In this document: in pieces, positions 43,654-52,539 of the stretch
How positions within the stretch are numbered: the first letter of the stretch is position 1
Layout: every line of letters begins with the position of its first letter
DNA from: JAFMIT01 sp044341215
GTDB taxonomy: Bacteria; Actinomycetota; Actinomycetes; S36-B12; UBA5976
Assembly: GCA_044341215.1 (NCBI GenBank)
Contig: JBIISC010000001.1
Span: 1-64,000 of the forward strand
Reading direction: 5' to 3'
DNA length: 64,000 nucleotides
Position numbers and translations under genes: made by a program
The notes under the pieces: model-generated
Told to the model about the DNA's origin: nothing
Seen by the model: only the letters and a program-made list of their open reading frames with translations
Databases searched by the model: none

Positions 43654-44786
43654 TGACCGTAACAGCCCCGCCAAGCGATTTAGCTCCAAGACTAAAAGGA
43701 CTGAAATTAATTCAGATTCCGGTTCCAAATGGTCGTGAAGAAGAATGGCGATTTACTCCAATGAAGAGAATCGCAAAGCTTCATGAACTAACTGAAACCG
43801 AGTCGAGTCCTATTTTTACAATTTCGTCACCAGGATTGGTACGGATTGAAAATGCAATGATTAATGATTTTGCTGCAGCAGATCGCATCTCAGCTGCCGC
43901 TGCATTATTGAGCACAGAAGGCAAGTCAATAACAATTCCTAAAGAAATCATTTTGACTGAACCTGTAATCATTGAGACCACATCAAAGAGCGAACGCAGT
44001 GTTGGTTCACTGTTGTTGAATCTTGAAAAGTATTCCAAAGGCACTTTCATCATCGATCACACTGGAAGTGGTGCGATTGCATTAGCAGTTGAAGTTAATG
44101 TTGCTGAAGGCGCAGATGCGACTGTTATCTCGATTCATGACGGTGACCGTAAATCTGTTTTCACAGGTCAACAAGCCATCAAATTGGGCAAAGACGCAAA
44201 GGTCCACCACGTTGCCATCACACTCGGCGGCGACCTGGTTCGACTCGTAACTACAGTCGAGTACACCGCACCTGGTGGCGAAGCAGTTATGTCGGGCGCT
44301 TATTTCACTGACGCTGGTCAGCACCATGAACATCGACTGTTCGTTGACCACTCAGTACCAAATTGTCGAAGTGACGTTATGTACAAGGGCGCTTTGCAAG
44401 GTCAGGATGCCCACTCAGTTTGGATTGGGGACGTTTTAATTCGCAGTAATGCAATCGGAACATCAACTTACGAACTGAATCGGAATTTGATTCTGACAGA
44501 AGGCGCTCGTGCAGATTCAGTACCAAATTTGGAAATTGAAACTGGAGAAATCGTAGGAGCAGGACACGCTTCCGCTACCGGTCGATTCGATGATGAGCAA
44601 ATCTTCTACCTAATGAGTAGAGGTGTTCCAGAAGTGCAAGCTAAGCGCTTAGTAGTGCGAGGTTTTCTTGCCGACGTCATTTTCCGGATTCCATCTGCGG
44701 ATTTGCAAAATCGTCTAATCAAGGACGTCGAAAACAAATTGGGAAATGCTGATCCACTCTATGCGAGGGTATTCGATGAGCAATAA
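43653..44786 (+). CDS. sufD: Fe-S cluster assembly protein SufD
   Basis: 377-residue SufB paralogue forming the SufBD heterodimer. The N-terminal segment has GREEEWRFTPMKRIAKL. The C-terminal half mirrors SufB: YFTDAGQHHEHRLFVDHSVPNCRSDVMYKGALQGQDAHSVWIGDVLI, in blocks, and ASATGRFDDEQIFYLMSRGVPE. The HEH histidine region and the single cysteine match the family. The end overlaps the Rieske gene start by 11 nt. Confidence 0.95.
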   Translation: MTVTAPPSDLAPRLKGLKLIQIPVPNGREEEWRFTPMKRIAKLHELTETESSPIFTISSPGLVRIENAMINDFAAADRISAAAALLSTEGKSITIPKEIILTEPVIIETTSKSERSVGSLLLNLEKYSKGTFIIDHTGSGAIALAVEVNVAEGADATVISIHDGDRKSVFTGQQAIKLGKDAKVHHVAITLGGDLVRLVTTVEYTAPGGEAVMSGAYFTDAGQHHEHRLFVDHSVPNCRSDVMYKGALQGQDAHSVWIGDVLIRSNAIGTSTYELNRNLILTEGARADSVPNLEIETGEIVGAGHASATGRFDDEQIFYLMSRGVPEVQAKRLVVRGFLADVIFRIPSADLQNRLIKDVENKLGNADPLYARVFDEQ

Positions 44787-45102
44787 CCATATAGTTGGAA
44801 CCGTAAAAGATTACGCACTTGATTCAATCACTCAAATTGATGTTGATGGTATTGAAATAGCACTTGTGAAAACCGCCGAAGGGTTTTTTGCTGTATCAGA
44901 CATTTGCACACATGCTGAAGTTTCTTTGTCTGATGGTTCTCTCAATGGGTGTCTCTTGGAGTGCCCAATGCATGGAGCTGAATTCGATATCAAAACTGGG
45001 GAAGCGAAATCTCTGCCAGCCACCAAACCGCTTGAGGTTTACAAAGTTTTAGTTAGTGGCACTGATGAAAATGCCACAGTATCAATCGAAGTAGGGAAGT
45101 AA
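44776..45102 (+). CDS. Rieske-type [2Fe-2S] ferredoxin in the SUF operon
   Basis: 108-residue soluble Rieske protein. The two ligand boxes are C-T-H in DICTHAEVSL and C-P-M-H in LECPMHGAEFD, separated by about 17 residues. It is related to NirD/bphF-type non-heme dioxygenase ferredoxins. The open frame reaches back to 44746, but the ATG at 44776 gives the normal N-terminus MSNNHIVGTVKD. The placement sufD-Rieske-sufC is common in Actinobacteria; it may supply electrons to cluster assembly, but its function is not settled. Confidence 0.9.
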   Translation: MSNNHIVGTVKDYALDSITQIDVDGIEIALVKTAEGFFAVSDICTHAEVSLSDGSLNGCLLECPMHGAEFDIKTGEAKSLPATKPLEVYKVLVSGTDENATVSIEVGK

Positions 45103-45860
45103 TGAGCACACTAGAAATCAAAGATCTAAAAGTTCGGGTAGAAACCGAGAACGGTCCAATCGACATCCTCAAAGGCGTCACACTGACCATCAAATCAGGT
45201 GAAACGCATGCAATCATGGGACCAAATGGTTCAGGAAAGTCAACTTTGGCTTATTCCATCGCTGGCCATCCGCGCTATGAAATTGTTGGCGGCTCAGTAA
45301 CTCTTGATGGCGCTGACGTGCTTGAAATGAGCGTTGATGAACGGGCTAAGGCTGGAATGTTTCTAGCTATGCAATATCCAGTTGAAGTGCCGGGAGTTTC
45401 AGTATCGAATTTTCTTCGCACAGCAGTAACAGCTATTCGTGGTGAAGCACCAAAACTGCGTGATTGGTTGAAGGAAATGAAAGGCGCAATGTCAGATTTA
45501 GCGATCGATACAAATTTCGCTGAACGCAATGTAAATGAGGGTTTCTCTGGCGGTGAACGTAAGCGCCATGAAATCTTGCAAATGGAATTGCTACAGCCAA
45601 AGATTGCAATTTTGGATGAAACCGATTCAGGTTTAGATGTTGATGCTTTAAAGATCGTGTCAGATGGCGTGAACCGTATTCGGAAATCTTCAGATATTGG
45701 TGTTTTGCTTATTACTCACACAATCAGATTGCTGCGACAAATTCCGGTAGATCACGTTCACGTTTTCGTTGACGGCCGAATTGTTGCTCAAGGTGGCCCG
45801 GAGTTAGCTGAGCAAATTGATGCTAATGGTTACGAGCAGTTCACGGTGGCCGTTAATTAA
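45102..45860 (+). CDS. sufC: Fe-S assembly ATPase SufC
   Basis: 252-residue ABC-type ATPase of the SufBCD scaffold. Walker A is GPNGSGKSTLAYSIAG, the signature is FSGGERKRHEILQM and Walker B is IAILDETDSGLDVDAL, the last being SufC-specific. The Q-loop lies around AMQYPVEVPGVS. Start overlaps the Rieske stop by 1 nt and the stop overlaps sufS by 1 nt. Confidence 0.97.
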   Translation: MSTLEIKDLKVRVETENGPIDILKGVTLTIKSGETHAIMGPNGSGKSTLAYSIAGHPRYEIVGGSVTLDGADVLEMSVDERAKAGMFLAMQYPVEVPGVSVSNFLRTAVTAIRGEAPKLRDWLKEMKGAMSDLAIDTNFAERNVNEGFSGGERKRHEILQMELLQPKIAILDETDSGLDVDALKIVSDGVNRIRKSSDIGVLLITHTIRLLRQIPVDHVHVFVDGRIVAQGGPELAEQIDANGYEQFTVAVN

Positions 45861-47140
45861 TGTCCTTTGAACCAAGTGCAATCAAATCTGACTTTCCGAT
45901 CTTTGAACAAAAGCTACACGGGAATAAGGATTTGGTGTACTTGGATTCAGCTGCGACGTCTCAAAAGCCAAATCAGGTAATTAATGCGTTAACGAATTTC
46001 TATCGCACGAGTAACGGTGGAATCCATCGAGGTTCACACGCTTTGGCTGAACGAGCCACCATGTTGTATGAAGATGCACGCTCAAACATAGCTTCCTTCA
46101 TCGGCGCGCAATCGAATGAAATCGTATTTACAAAAAATGCAACTGAAAGTATCAATTTAGTTGCTTATTCTTTTTCAAACGCGACGGCCAAAAAGAAACA
46201 AGGTCAGACACTAAGTGGTATTGAAGAAAGATTTGTGGTTGGGCCAAACGATGAAATCTTGCTCACCGAGATGGAACATCACGCCAATCTAGTTCCATGG
46301 CAAGAGTTGCATCTTAAAACTGGAGTGCAATTAAAGTTTATTCCAATCACAGATGATGGATACCTGGATTTAACGACGATGGATTCTCTTGTCTCGGAAC
46401 GCACCAAAATTGTCTCAATTGTTCATCAATCAAACATTTTGGGAACCATCAATCATGTGGACAAGATTTTCGATTTGGCTAAAAAGGTTGGAGCGTTTAC
46501 TCTTTTAGATAGTTGCCAGTCGGTTCCGCATATGCCAGTTGACGTTAGCCACCTGAAACCGGACTTCATGGCCTTCAGCGGTCACAAAATGCTTGGCCCA
46601 AACGGGGTGGGCGTTCTCTACATCAATTCAGAGATATTGCAAGAACTCCCAGTTTTCATAACTGGTGGATCAATGATTGAAGTTGTGCATCTTGATCACA
46701 GTTCCTACGCTAAAGGGACAGCTCGTTTTGAAGCGGGCACTCAATCTGCAGCAGATGTAGTAGGGCTCTCTGTGGCAGTTGACTACTTGCGCAATCTCGG
46801 CATGGAGAATGTTCACGCACACGGCTCAGATTTAACGAAATACGCACTTGAAAGATTGCAAGAGCTTCGCGGCATCAAAATTGTCGGACCACAAACTATG
46901 AACGATCGCGGAAGTGCAATCTCATTTGTTGTCGACGAAATGCATCCTCACGATGTTGGGCAATTTCTTGATGCAGACGGAATTGCAGTGCGAGTCGGCC
47001 ACCACTGCGCTTGGCCAGTTTGTCGTCGGATGTCAGTCCCAGCTACAACCAGAGCATCTTTCTACGTCTACAATCAAAAGTCGGACGTTGACACGATGAT
47101 TACATCCATACTTAAAGCACAGAAATTCTTTGGTGTTTAA
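45860..47140 (+). CDS. sufS: Cysteine desulfurase SufS
   Basis: PLP-dependent enzyme (426 residues) supplying persulfide sulfur from cysteine. YLDSAATSQKP and GIHRGSHALAERAT open the fold. EMEHHANLVPWQ has the PLP-stacking His, and FMAFSGHKMLGPNGVGVLY the Schiff-base Lys. VRVGHHCAWPVCRRMSVPATTRASFYVYN near the C-terminus carries the catalytic Cys (GHHCA or the nearby PVC). The next gene, sufU, is the sulfur acceptor. Confidence 0.96.
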   Translation: MSFEPSAIKSDFPIFEQKLHGNKDLVYLDSAATSQKPNQVINALTNFYRTSNGGIHRGSHALAERATMLYEDARSNIASFIGAQSNEIVFTKNATESINLVAYSFSNATAKKKQGQTLSGIEERFVVGPNDEILLTEMEHHANLVPWQELHLKTGVQLKFIPITDDGYLDLTTMDSLVSERTKIVSIVHQSNILGTINHVDKIFDLAKKVGAFTLLDSCQSVPHMPVDVSHLKPDFMAFSGHKMLGPNGVGVLYINSEILQELPVFITGGSMIEVVHLDHSSYAKGTARFEAGTQSAADVVGLSVAVDYLRNLGMENVHAHGSDLTKYALERLQELRGIKIVGPQTMNDRGSAISFVVDEMHPHDVGQFLDADGIAVRVGHHCAWPVCRRMSVPATTRASFYVYNQKSDVDTMITSILKAQKFFGV

Positions 47141-47577
47141 TGAATCTAGAATCCCTCTATCAGGAAATTATTCTCAACCACTACAAAAATCCAAATGGCA
47201 AAGTGGATTCTGTGGATTCGCCGGACGCAGTTCACCACGTCAACCCAAATTGTGGTGATGAAATCACTTTGTCTGTTCAGATGCACGATGGCCAGGCACA
47301 CATCACTTTCAGTAATTTGGGCTGCAGCATTAGTCAAGCCAGCGCCTCGGTCATGTTTGACCTTTGCGAAAGCCAGCCAGTCTCCAAGATCATGGAGATT
47401 GAGGATAGCTTTCTTGAACTAATGCAGTCCCGAGGACAAGGAATAGCAGAGGATGAACTTCTAGGTGACGCCATAGCGTTTGTTGGCGTCTCACAGTTCC
47501 CAGCTCGCATAAAATGCGCTCTGCTGCCATACATGGCTCTAAAGGACGCAATTTCTAGAGAAATAGAAGGAAAGTAA
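47140..47577 (+). CDS. sufU: SufU sulfur-transfer protein
   Basis: 145-residue IscU-like, zinc-binding protein that accepts persulfide from SufS in Gram-positives. The three cysteines are in PNCGDEITLSVQ, LGCSISQASASVM and RIKCALLPYMAL, with the Asp in the first loop, as expected for SufU. The insert typical of SufU relative to IscU is present between the second and third Cys. Overlaps sufS by 1 nt. Confidence 0.94.
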   Translation: MNLESLYQEIILNHYKNPNGKVDSVDSPDAVHHVNPNCGDEITLSVQMHDGQAHITFSNLGCSISQASASVMFDLCESQPVSKIMEIEDSFLELMQSRGQGIAEDELLGDAIAFVGVSQFPARIKCALLPYMALKDAISREIEGK

Positions 47578-47925
47578 ATGAGTGATCAAAATCTCGACGC
47601 ACTAAGAGGTTCTGAGATTCCATCAGAGGATGATCTTTTCGAATTAATGCGAGATGTTGTCGATCCAGAGCTAGGCATCAACGTAGTTGATTTAGGACTC
47701 GTATACGCGGTACATATTGATGAGAGCCAGAATGCAACCATCGATATGACGTTAACTTCAGCAGCTTGCCCGCTTACCGATGTAATTGAAGACCAAACTC
47801 GCGCAGCACTTGACGGACATGTTAAAGATTTCAGAATTAACTGGGTATGGATGCCACCTTGGGGACCAGACAAAATCACACAAGATGGTCGCGAAATGAT
47901 GCGAGCGCTCGGTTTCAACATTTAG
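47578..47925 (+). CDS. sufT: SufT-like DUF59 metal-sulfur cluster assembly factor
   Basis: 115-residue MIP18/DUF59 protein. The fold signature is LMRDVVDPELGINVVDLGLVYAV followed by MTLTSAACPLTDVIEDQ with a single Cys and WVWMPPWGPDKIT. Homologues (SufT, PaaD, human CIAO2) help Fe-S maturation of client proteins. It is the last suf gene and starts right after the sufU stop. Confidence 0.92.
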   Translation: MSDQNLDALRGSEIPSEDDLFELMRDVVDPELGINVVDLGLVYAVHIDESQNATIDMTLTSAACPLTDVIEDQTRAALDGHVKDFRINWVWMPPWGPDKITQDGREMMRALGFNI

Positions 47926-47937
47926 TTATATTGATAA

Positions 47938-49536
47938 ATGCTAAGTGCACATGATTTAGAAGCACGCGTAGGTGCTCGAGTTCTCCTTTCTATGGTTAAC
48001 TTCAACATCAATGCCGGTGACAAAGTTGGATTTGTTGGTCGCAACGGCGCCGGGAAAACCACTCTAACGAAAATATTGGCAAGGGAAGCACTTCCTACAA
48101 GTGGCTCTGTTACCACATCAGGTTCAGTTGGGTACTTGCCTCAAGATCCAAGAACTGGTGACTTAGCAGTAACCGCTTTAAATCGGATTCTGTCTGCTCG
48201 CAATTTAGATGTTGCGATTGCAAAAATGCGCCAAGCTGAAATCGACATGGCATCTACAGACACTAATGTTTTTGATAAAGCCATGAGACGTTATTCAAAC
48301 AGCGAAGCCGAATTCCAAGCAGCAGGAGGTTACGCAGCAGAGTCTGAAGCTGGTGCCATCGCGTCTAGTCTGGGATTGCCAGTTTCGGTCCTGCAACAAG
48401 AATTAGGGACGCTCTCTGGAGGTCAACGCCGCAGAATCGAATTGGCACGGATTTTGTTTAGTGGACATGAAACATTGTTGCTTGACGAACCAACAAACCA
48501 CTTAGATGCAGATTCAGTCATTTGGCTGAGAACGTTTCTGCAAAATTATGCAGGTGGCGTGGTTGTGATCACGCACGATACTGAACTTCTCGAAGCCACA
48601 GTTAACCGAATCTTTTACTTAGACGCAAATCGTTGCGTTCTTGATGTCTACAACATGGGTTGGAAGCGTTACCTTCAACAACGCGAAGCTGACGAGCGCC
48701 GTCGCAAACGTGAACGTGCCAATGCTGAAAAACAAGCAGATACATTGATCTTGCAAGCTGAGAAAATGCGGGCGAAAGCCACTAAAGCCAAAGCTGCTCA
48801 ATCAATGTTAAAACGTGCAGAGCGGTTGACTAGCAATCTTGAGGCTGAGCGAACATCAGATCGAGTGGCGAAACTACGTTTCCCTACACCTGCTCCCTGC
48901 GGGAAAACGCCACTAATGGCAACTGGTTTGTCAAGAACTTATGGTTCGACAGAGATCTTTACTGACGTTGATCTAGCGATAGATAAGGGATCTAGAGTTG
49001 TGATTCTTGGCCTGAATGGTGCAGGTAAAACAACTTTATTGCGAATTTTGTCCGGAGTAGATCAGGCAGACACTGGAGACATTTTGCCCGGACACGGACT
49101 AAAAATTGGTTACTACGCGCAGGAACATGAAACTCTAGATCCGCAAAAAACTGTGCTCGACAACATGATGAATTCCGGAACTGATTTGACCGAACGTGAG
49201 GCGCGTTCGGTCTTGGGCTCTTTCTTATTTACTGGTGACGACGTTCTTAAACCTGCTGGTGTTTTATCTGGTGGAGAGAAGACAAGACTCGCATTGGCCA
49301 CTTTGGTTGTATCGGCTGCGAATGTCCTATTGCTTGACGAACCAACAAATAACTTGGATCCAGCTTCTCGTCACGAAATTTTGACGGCTTTGCAGACTTA
49401 TAGCGGTGCGGTAGTTCTCGTCTCACACGATGAAGGGGCTGTACTTGCTCTAAATCCTGAAAGAGTTCTACTGCTACCAGACGGCGTCGAAGATTTATGG
49501 AACGACTCTTACGCTGAGTTGATCAGCCTCGCTTAA
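47938..49536 (+). CDS. ABC-F family ATPase
   Basis: 532-residue soluble protein with two ABC domains and no membrane segments. Walker A motifs are GRNGAGKTTLTKIL and GLNGAGKTTLLRIL; signatures LSGGQRRRIELA and LSGGEKTRLALA; Walker B LLLDEPTNHLDADS and LLLDEPTNNLDPAS. The charged linker between domains (RREADERRRKRERANAEKQ-type, Ala/Lys/Glu-rich coiled helix) is the P-site tRNA interaction motif region of ABC-F translation factors. Equivalent to M. tuberculosis Rv1473 next to suf. A role in ribosome rescue or resistance is possible; the exact subfamily was not resolved. Confidence 0.92.
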   Translation: MLSAHDLEARVGARVLLSMVNFNINAGDKVGFVGRNGAGKTTLTKILAREALPTSGSVTTSGSVGYLPQDPRTGDLAVTALNRILSARNLDVAIAKMRQAEIDMASTDTNVFDKAMRRYSNSEAEFQAAGGYAAESEAGAIASSLGLPVSVLQQELGTLSGGQRRRIELARILFSGHETLLLDEPTNHLDADSVIWLRTFLQNYAGGVVVITHDTELLEATVNRIFYLDANRCVLDVYNMGWKRYLQQREADERRRKRERANAEKQADTLILQAEKMRAKATKAKAAQSMLKRAERLTSNLEAERTSDRVAKLRFPTPAPCGKTPLMATGLSRTYGSTEIFTDVDLAIDKGSRVVILGLNGAGKTTLLRILSGVDQADTGDILPGHGLKIGYYAQEHETLDPQKTVLDNMMNSGTDLTEREARSVLGSFLFTGDDVLKPAGVLSGGEKTRLALATLVVSAANVLLLDEPTNNLDPASRHEILTALQTYSGAVVLVSHDEGAVLALNPERVLLLPDGVEDLWNDSYAELISLA

Positions 49537-49537
49537 T

Positions 49538-50197
49538 TTAGTCAGTTGCAGGTAAGTTGCGAAGCGCAATTACGTATACAGCAACAGCGAAAATTGCAAT
49601 CAAAATCCATTGTCCAACGTAACCAAGATGCGGGCCGGCCGTCATTTCGGGCAGTGGCAATATAGCGAGTTTCTCGATAGGTGGAGAAATCAACTCGAGA
49701 TAGATTTTGTCATCATCAGGCAATATTGATGCCGGTGTGTTTGTTTGTTTGGCAGGTAAGTCACTTGGGTCAGATTCAAAACTGTCTATAATTCTAATTC
49801 GCCCAACAGCGTCGATCGTTTGCTCAACTGGAACTTCAACAGGCTGCTGACTCCAACCTAAAGCTAAAACAACGCTGATAGTTTCACTAACTTGCAAATG
49901 AACTAAACCTACAAATCCAGGTATGCCATCTAGGGATTGTTTTCGCCACCAAGTTATTTCGCTGACAACTTTGCCTTGCACTTTCACTCTTGAATATTCA
50001 CGTAGCGATTCGAAGTTGTTGCCATTAAGTGAAGATACATTTAAAGGTTCTTGGGTATAGGAACGTTCGAGTTGGGAATTTAGTAACTCTCGTTCGTGGT
50101 GTCGGTTCAATTGCCAATTCGCCGCAATCAGAGCGAGCGGGAATATGGCAATCAGCGTCAATGTAAGAGCCGCAATTCTTTTGAAACGATTTCGCAC
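49538..50197 (-). CDS. SURF1-family cytochrome oxidase assembly protein
   Basis: About 219 residues with an N-terminal membrane helix (IAALTLTLIAIFPLALIAANWQ), a periplasmic domain and a C-terminal helix (GQWILIAIFAVAVYVIALR). Family marks are the NRHHERELLN segment, VKVQGKV, and LGWSQQP. The end GPHLGYVGQW is typical. SURF1 helps insert heme A into oxidase subunit I. Two starts are possible: TTG at 50203, or GTG at 50197. The GTG is preferred because TAAAGT lies 6 nt before it, giving a leaderless mRNA. The stop is 1 nt from the convergent ABC-F stop. Confidence 0.85.
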   Translation of the reverse strand: MRNRFKRIAALTLTLIAIFPLALIAANWQLNRHHERELLNSQLERSYTQEPLNVSSLNGNNFESLREYSRVKVQGKVVSEITWWRKQSLDGIPGFVGLVHLQVSETISVVLALGWSQQPVEVPVEQTIDAVGRIRIIDSFESDPSDLPAKQTNTPASILPDDDKIYLELISPPIEKLAILPLPEMTAGPHLGYVGQWILIAIFAVAVYVIALRNLPATD

Positions 50198-50203
50198 TGT
50201 CAA

Positions 50204-50209
50204 ACTTTA
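50204..50209 (-). promoter_or_regulatory. -10 box of leaderless promoter for the SURF1 gene
   Basis: On the minus strand TAAAGT stands 6 nt before the GTG at 50197, 11 bp from the -10 box of the divergent DUF3099 gene. Confidence 0.4.
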
Positions 50210-50219
50210 GTAGTTAATC

Positions 50220-50225
50220 TAGAAT
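50220..50225 (+). promoter_or_regulatory. -10 box of leaderless promoter for the DUF3099 gene
   Basis: TAGAAT is 5 nt before the ATG at 50231. There is no Shine-Dalgarno sequence. Confidence 0.5.
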
Positions 50226-50230
50226 GAACC

Positions 50231-50506
50231 ATGGCTAAAAAACCTGAGGTGCATCGCATCACGAATGTACCCGATGGCATGAAAGTTCAACAACAAAACC
50301 GAAGTCGCAGGTACATGTGGTCGATGGGCATTCGCATGTTGTGTTTTGGCGCAGCCTTGATAACTGATGGATTCTTGAGATGGACTTTGCTAGCAGGCTC
50401 TCTCGTTTTGCCATGGGTAGCTGTGGTTTTGGCTAATGCGGGTCGCGAAAATCGTCTAGAACGTGACACTCCCACCGAAATTGCTCATCCTTATACGTTG
50501 AAATAG
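50231..50506 (+). CDS. DUF3099-family small membrane protein
   Basis: 91 residues with two adjacent hydrophobic segments (MGIRMLCFGAALITDG and WTLLAGSLVLPWVAVVLANAG) after a basic N-terminal tail. This matches the actinobacterial DUF3099 family, whose function is unknown and which often sits near fabG/fabI or SURF1-type genes. It is divergent from the SURF1 gene and is followed by the fabG promoter. Confidence 0.8.
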   Translation: MAKKPEVHRITNVPDGMKVQQQNRSRRYMWSMGIRMLCFGAALITDGFLRWTLLAGSLVLPWVAVVLANAGRENRLERDTPTEIAHPYTLK

Positions 50507-50519
50507 GCGCAGATGCGTG

Positions 50520-50549
50520 TTTACGGGGCGGTAACCACTAATTTAGGCT
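50520..50549 (+). promoter_or_regulatory. fabG-fabI promoter
   Basis: TTTACG (50520-50525) and TAGGCT (50544-50549) are separated by 18 nt and form a plausible -35/-10 pair. Transcription would start near 50556, leaving a leader of about 13 nt that includes the GAGG ribosome site before the TTG start. Confidence 0.45.
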
Positions 50550-50568
50550 CGGATTCGAAAGAGGTATC

Positions 50569-51273
50569 TTGAGCCGCGTTGTAGTAGTCACAGGTGGAAA
50601 CCGAGGAATTGGTGCCGCAGTGGCCTCGGCATTTGCCGGGCTAGGCGACAAAGTCATAGTTTTCAGTCGCACAGGTGATGCCCCAACAGGCACAACTGGA
50701 ATAGCTTGCGATGTATCGAACACTGAATCCGTTGAAGCGGCTTTTGACAAACTAGAAGCAGATTTTGGTCCAGCTGAAGTTGTTGTGGCAAATGCTGGTG
50801 TAACCAAAGACACACTGTTAATGCGTATGACCGATGAAGATATTGACTTGGTCTTGAATACCAACTTGTTTGGTGCTCTTCGAATCGCACGCCGGGCTGG
50901 CAAGGCAATGCTCAAACTTCGCAAAGGGCGCATCATTTTCATTGGTTCCGTTGTTGGCTTGTTAGGCAGTGCTGGTCAAGTTAACTACGCAGCTAGTAAA
51001 TCCGGTTTAGTTGGCGCCGCTAGAAGTATTGCACGCGAACTTGGTAGTCGAGGAATCACCGCAAACGTCATCGCGCCAGGTTTTGTTAATACTGACATGA
51101 CATCTGTTCTTAGTGATGATCAGAAAAAAGCAATCGTGGCGAGTGTGCCACTAGGTCGCTATGCAGAAACTTTTGAAATCGCGGGTGTTGCTACTTTTTT
51201 GGCATCTGAAGCGGCAAGTTACATCACAGGAGCAGTAATCCCTGTTGATGGTGGTCTAGGAATGGGGCATTAG
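50569..51273 (+). CDS. fabG: 3-Oxoacyl-ACP reductase FabG
   Basis: Short-chain dehydrogenase/reductase, 234 residues, reducing beta-ketoacyl-ACP with NADPH. TGGNRGIGAAVA is the cofactor loop, NAG follows, and the catalytic triad is Ser in FIGSVVG with YAASKSG (Tyr and Lys). The C-terminus ITGAVIPVDGGLGMGH is family-typical. TTG start supported by the AAAGAGG ribosome site. The fabG-fabI pair corresponds to mabA-inhA of M. tuberculosis (Rv1483-Rv1484). Confidence 0.94.
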   Translation: MSRVVVVTGGNRGIGAAVASAFAGLGDKVIVFSRTGDAPTGTTGIACDVSNTESVEAAFDKLEADFGPAEVVVANAGVTKDTLLMRMTDEDIDLVLNTNLFGALRIARRAGKAMLKLRKGRIIFIGSVVGLLGSAGQVNYAASKSGLVGAARSIARELGSRGITANVIAPGFVNTDMTSVLSDDQKKAIVASVPLGRYAETFEIAGVATFLASEAASYITGAVIPVDGGLGMGH

Positions 51274-51280
51274 GAAAATT

Positions 51281-52048
51281 ATGGGAATCCTTGAAGGTAA
51301 AACAATTTTAGTAACTGGCATCATCACTGAAAGTTCAATTGCTTACGATGTTGCCCGACTTGCACAAGAGCAAGGCGCTAACGTTGTAATTACAGGTTTC
51401 GGACGTGGTTTATCAATTACGCAGAAGGTCGCGAAAAAACTACCAAAAGAAGCTCCAGTAATTGAACTCGATGTTTCAGATCAAGCTCAGCTGGATTCTT
51501 TGGCAGAACGCTTAAGTCCTTTTGTTACCCAATTAGACGGTGTTCTACATTCAATCGGTTACGCACCACAATCTGCCTTAGGTGGCAACTTCCTTCACAC
51601 TCCGTGGGAAGATGTTGCTGTTGCTCTACAGATAAGCGCATTCTCACTAAAATCTTTGTCGGTAGCTTGCCTGCCTTTAATGCACCCAGGATCGAGCATT
51701 GTTGGATTAACATTTGATGCATCGATTGCATGGCCAATTTATGACTGGATGGGCGTAGCAAAGGCTGCCTTTGAATCAACTTGTCGCTACCTAGCCAGAG
51801 ATCTTGGGCCTAAAGGCATCCGGGTTAACTTAGTTGCCGCCGGCCCAATTGGCTCCATGGCGGCAAAATCAATCCCTGATTTTCATCGCATCGAAGCTAT
51901 TTGGAATGAACGAGCTCCGATTGGCTGGGACACCAAAGATGCAGAACCATCAGCACGAACTTGCATAGGTTTGATGAGTGACTGGTTCCCTAAAACCACT
52001 GGCGAAATTGTGCATTGCGATGGCGGCGTCCACGCTGTAGCAGGCTAA
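51281..52048 (+). CDS. fabI: Enoyl-ACP reductase, InhA type
   Basis: 255-residue NADH-dependent enoyl reductase. The N-terminus GILEGKTILVTGIITESSIAYDVARLAQEQGA, read in blocks, resembles InhA closely. The catalytic Tyr and Lys are in YDWMGVAKAAFEST. The segment MAAKSIPDFHRIEAIWNERAPIGWD corresponds to the substrate-binding loop. It is the normal type II fatty-acid enzyme here; no mycolic acid genes are seen. The stop overlaps the next ATG by one base (TAATG). Confidence 0.94.
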   Translation: MGILEGKTILVTGIITESSIAYDVARLAQEQGANVVITGFGRGLSITQKVAKKLPKEAPVIELDVSDQAQLDSLAERLSPFVTQLDGVLHSIGYAPQSALGGNFLHTPWEDVAVALQISAFSLKSLSVACLPLMHPGSSIVGLTFDASIAWPIYDWMGVAKAAFESTCRYLARDLGPKGIRVNLVAAGPIGSMAAKSIPDFHRIEAIWNERAPIGWDTKDAEPSARTCIGLMSDWFPKTTGEIVHCDGGVHAVAG

Positions 52049-52539
52049 TGAGGGAACTCATTTTGGTCAGGCATGCTAAGAGCGATTGGCCAACAGGTGT
52101 CGAAGACAAAGAACGCACACTCTCAGATCGAGGCGTTAGAGACTGTCAGATTGCAGCTCGTTATTTCATAGGGTTGGAAGAACTAAATCACTTTGTAGTG
52201 CACGTTTCTTCCGCAGCACGCACCGTGCAAACCTGGCAGGAAGTGTCGAAGCCTTTTTCTGAACAACCTCAAGTTGTGAAAACCGATGAAATTTATGAAA
52301 CAAGTTTTGATGGATTGATTTCTTACCTAGCGGATCAGTCAGCACAAAAATTGATATTTGTCGGACATAATCCATCGTTAGCACTTTTAGGAGAGCATTT
52401 AACGGGGGAGGCAATCCGCAAATTCCCATCTTTAAGCATTTGGCATTTGCAAGTACCAAATGAATGGGAACGGGGTGCTGCAATAACCGTAAACCGGTTA
52501 GTTCCTAGAGCAGATCTAAACCTTACAGATAGTGATTAA
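52048..52539 (+). CDS. SixA-type histidine phosphatase
   Basis: 163-residue member of the histidine phosphatase superfamily. The catalytic RHG-like motif is LILVRHAKSDWP, with the second catalytic His in IFVGHNPSLALLGEHL. The compact size and the R-H-A-K form match SixA-like phosphohistidine phosphatases; the target is unknown. An open frame extends upstream to 52015, but the ATG at 52048 coupled to the fabI stop gives the correct N-terminus MRELILVRHAKS. Its TAA overlaps the convergent serB stop within TTAA. Confidence 0.85.
   Translation: MRELILVRHAKSDWPTGVEDKERTLSDRGVRDCQIAARYFIGLEELNHFVVHVSSAARTVQTWQEVSKPFSEQPQVVKTDEIYETSFDGLISYLADQSAQKLIFVGHNPSLALLGEHLTGEAIRKFPSLSIWHLQVPNEWERGAAITVNRLVPRADLNLTDSD

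Noticed and set aside
47146..47921. Several 60-110-residue antisense frames across sufU and sufT
   Set aside because: They mirror well-conserved SUF genes and show no start signals.
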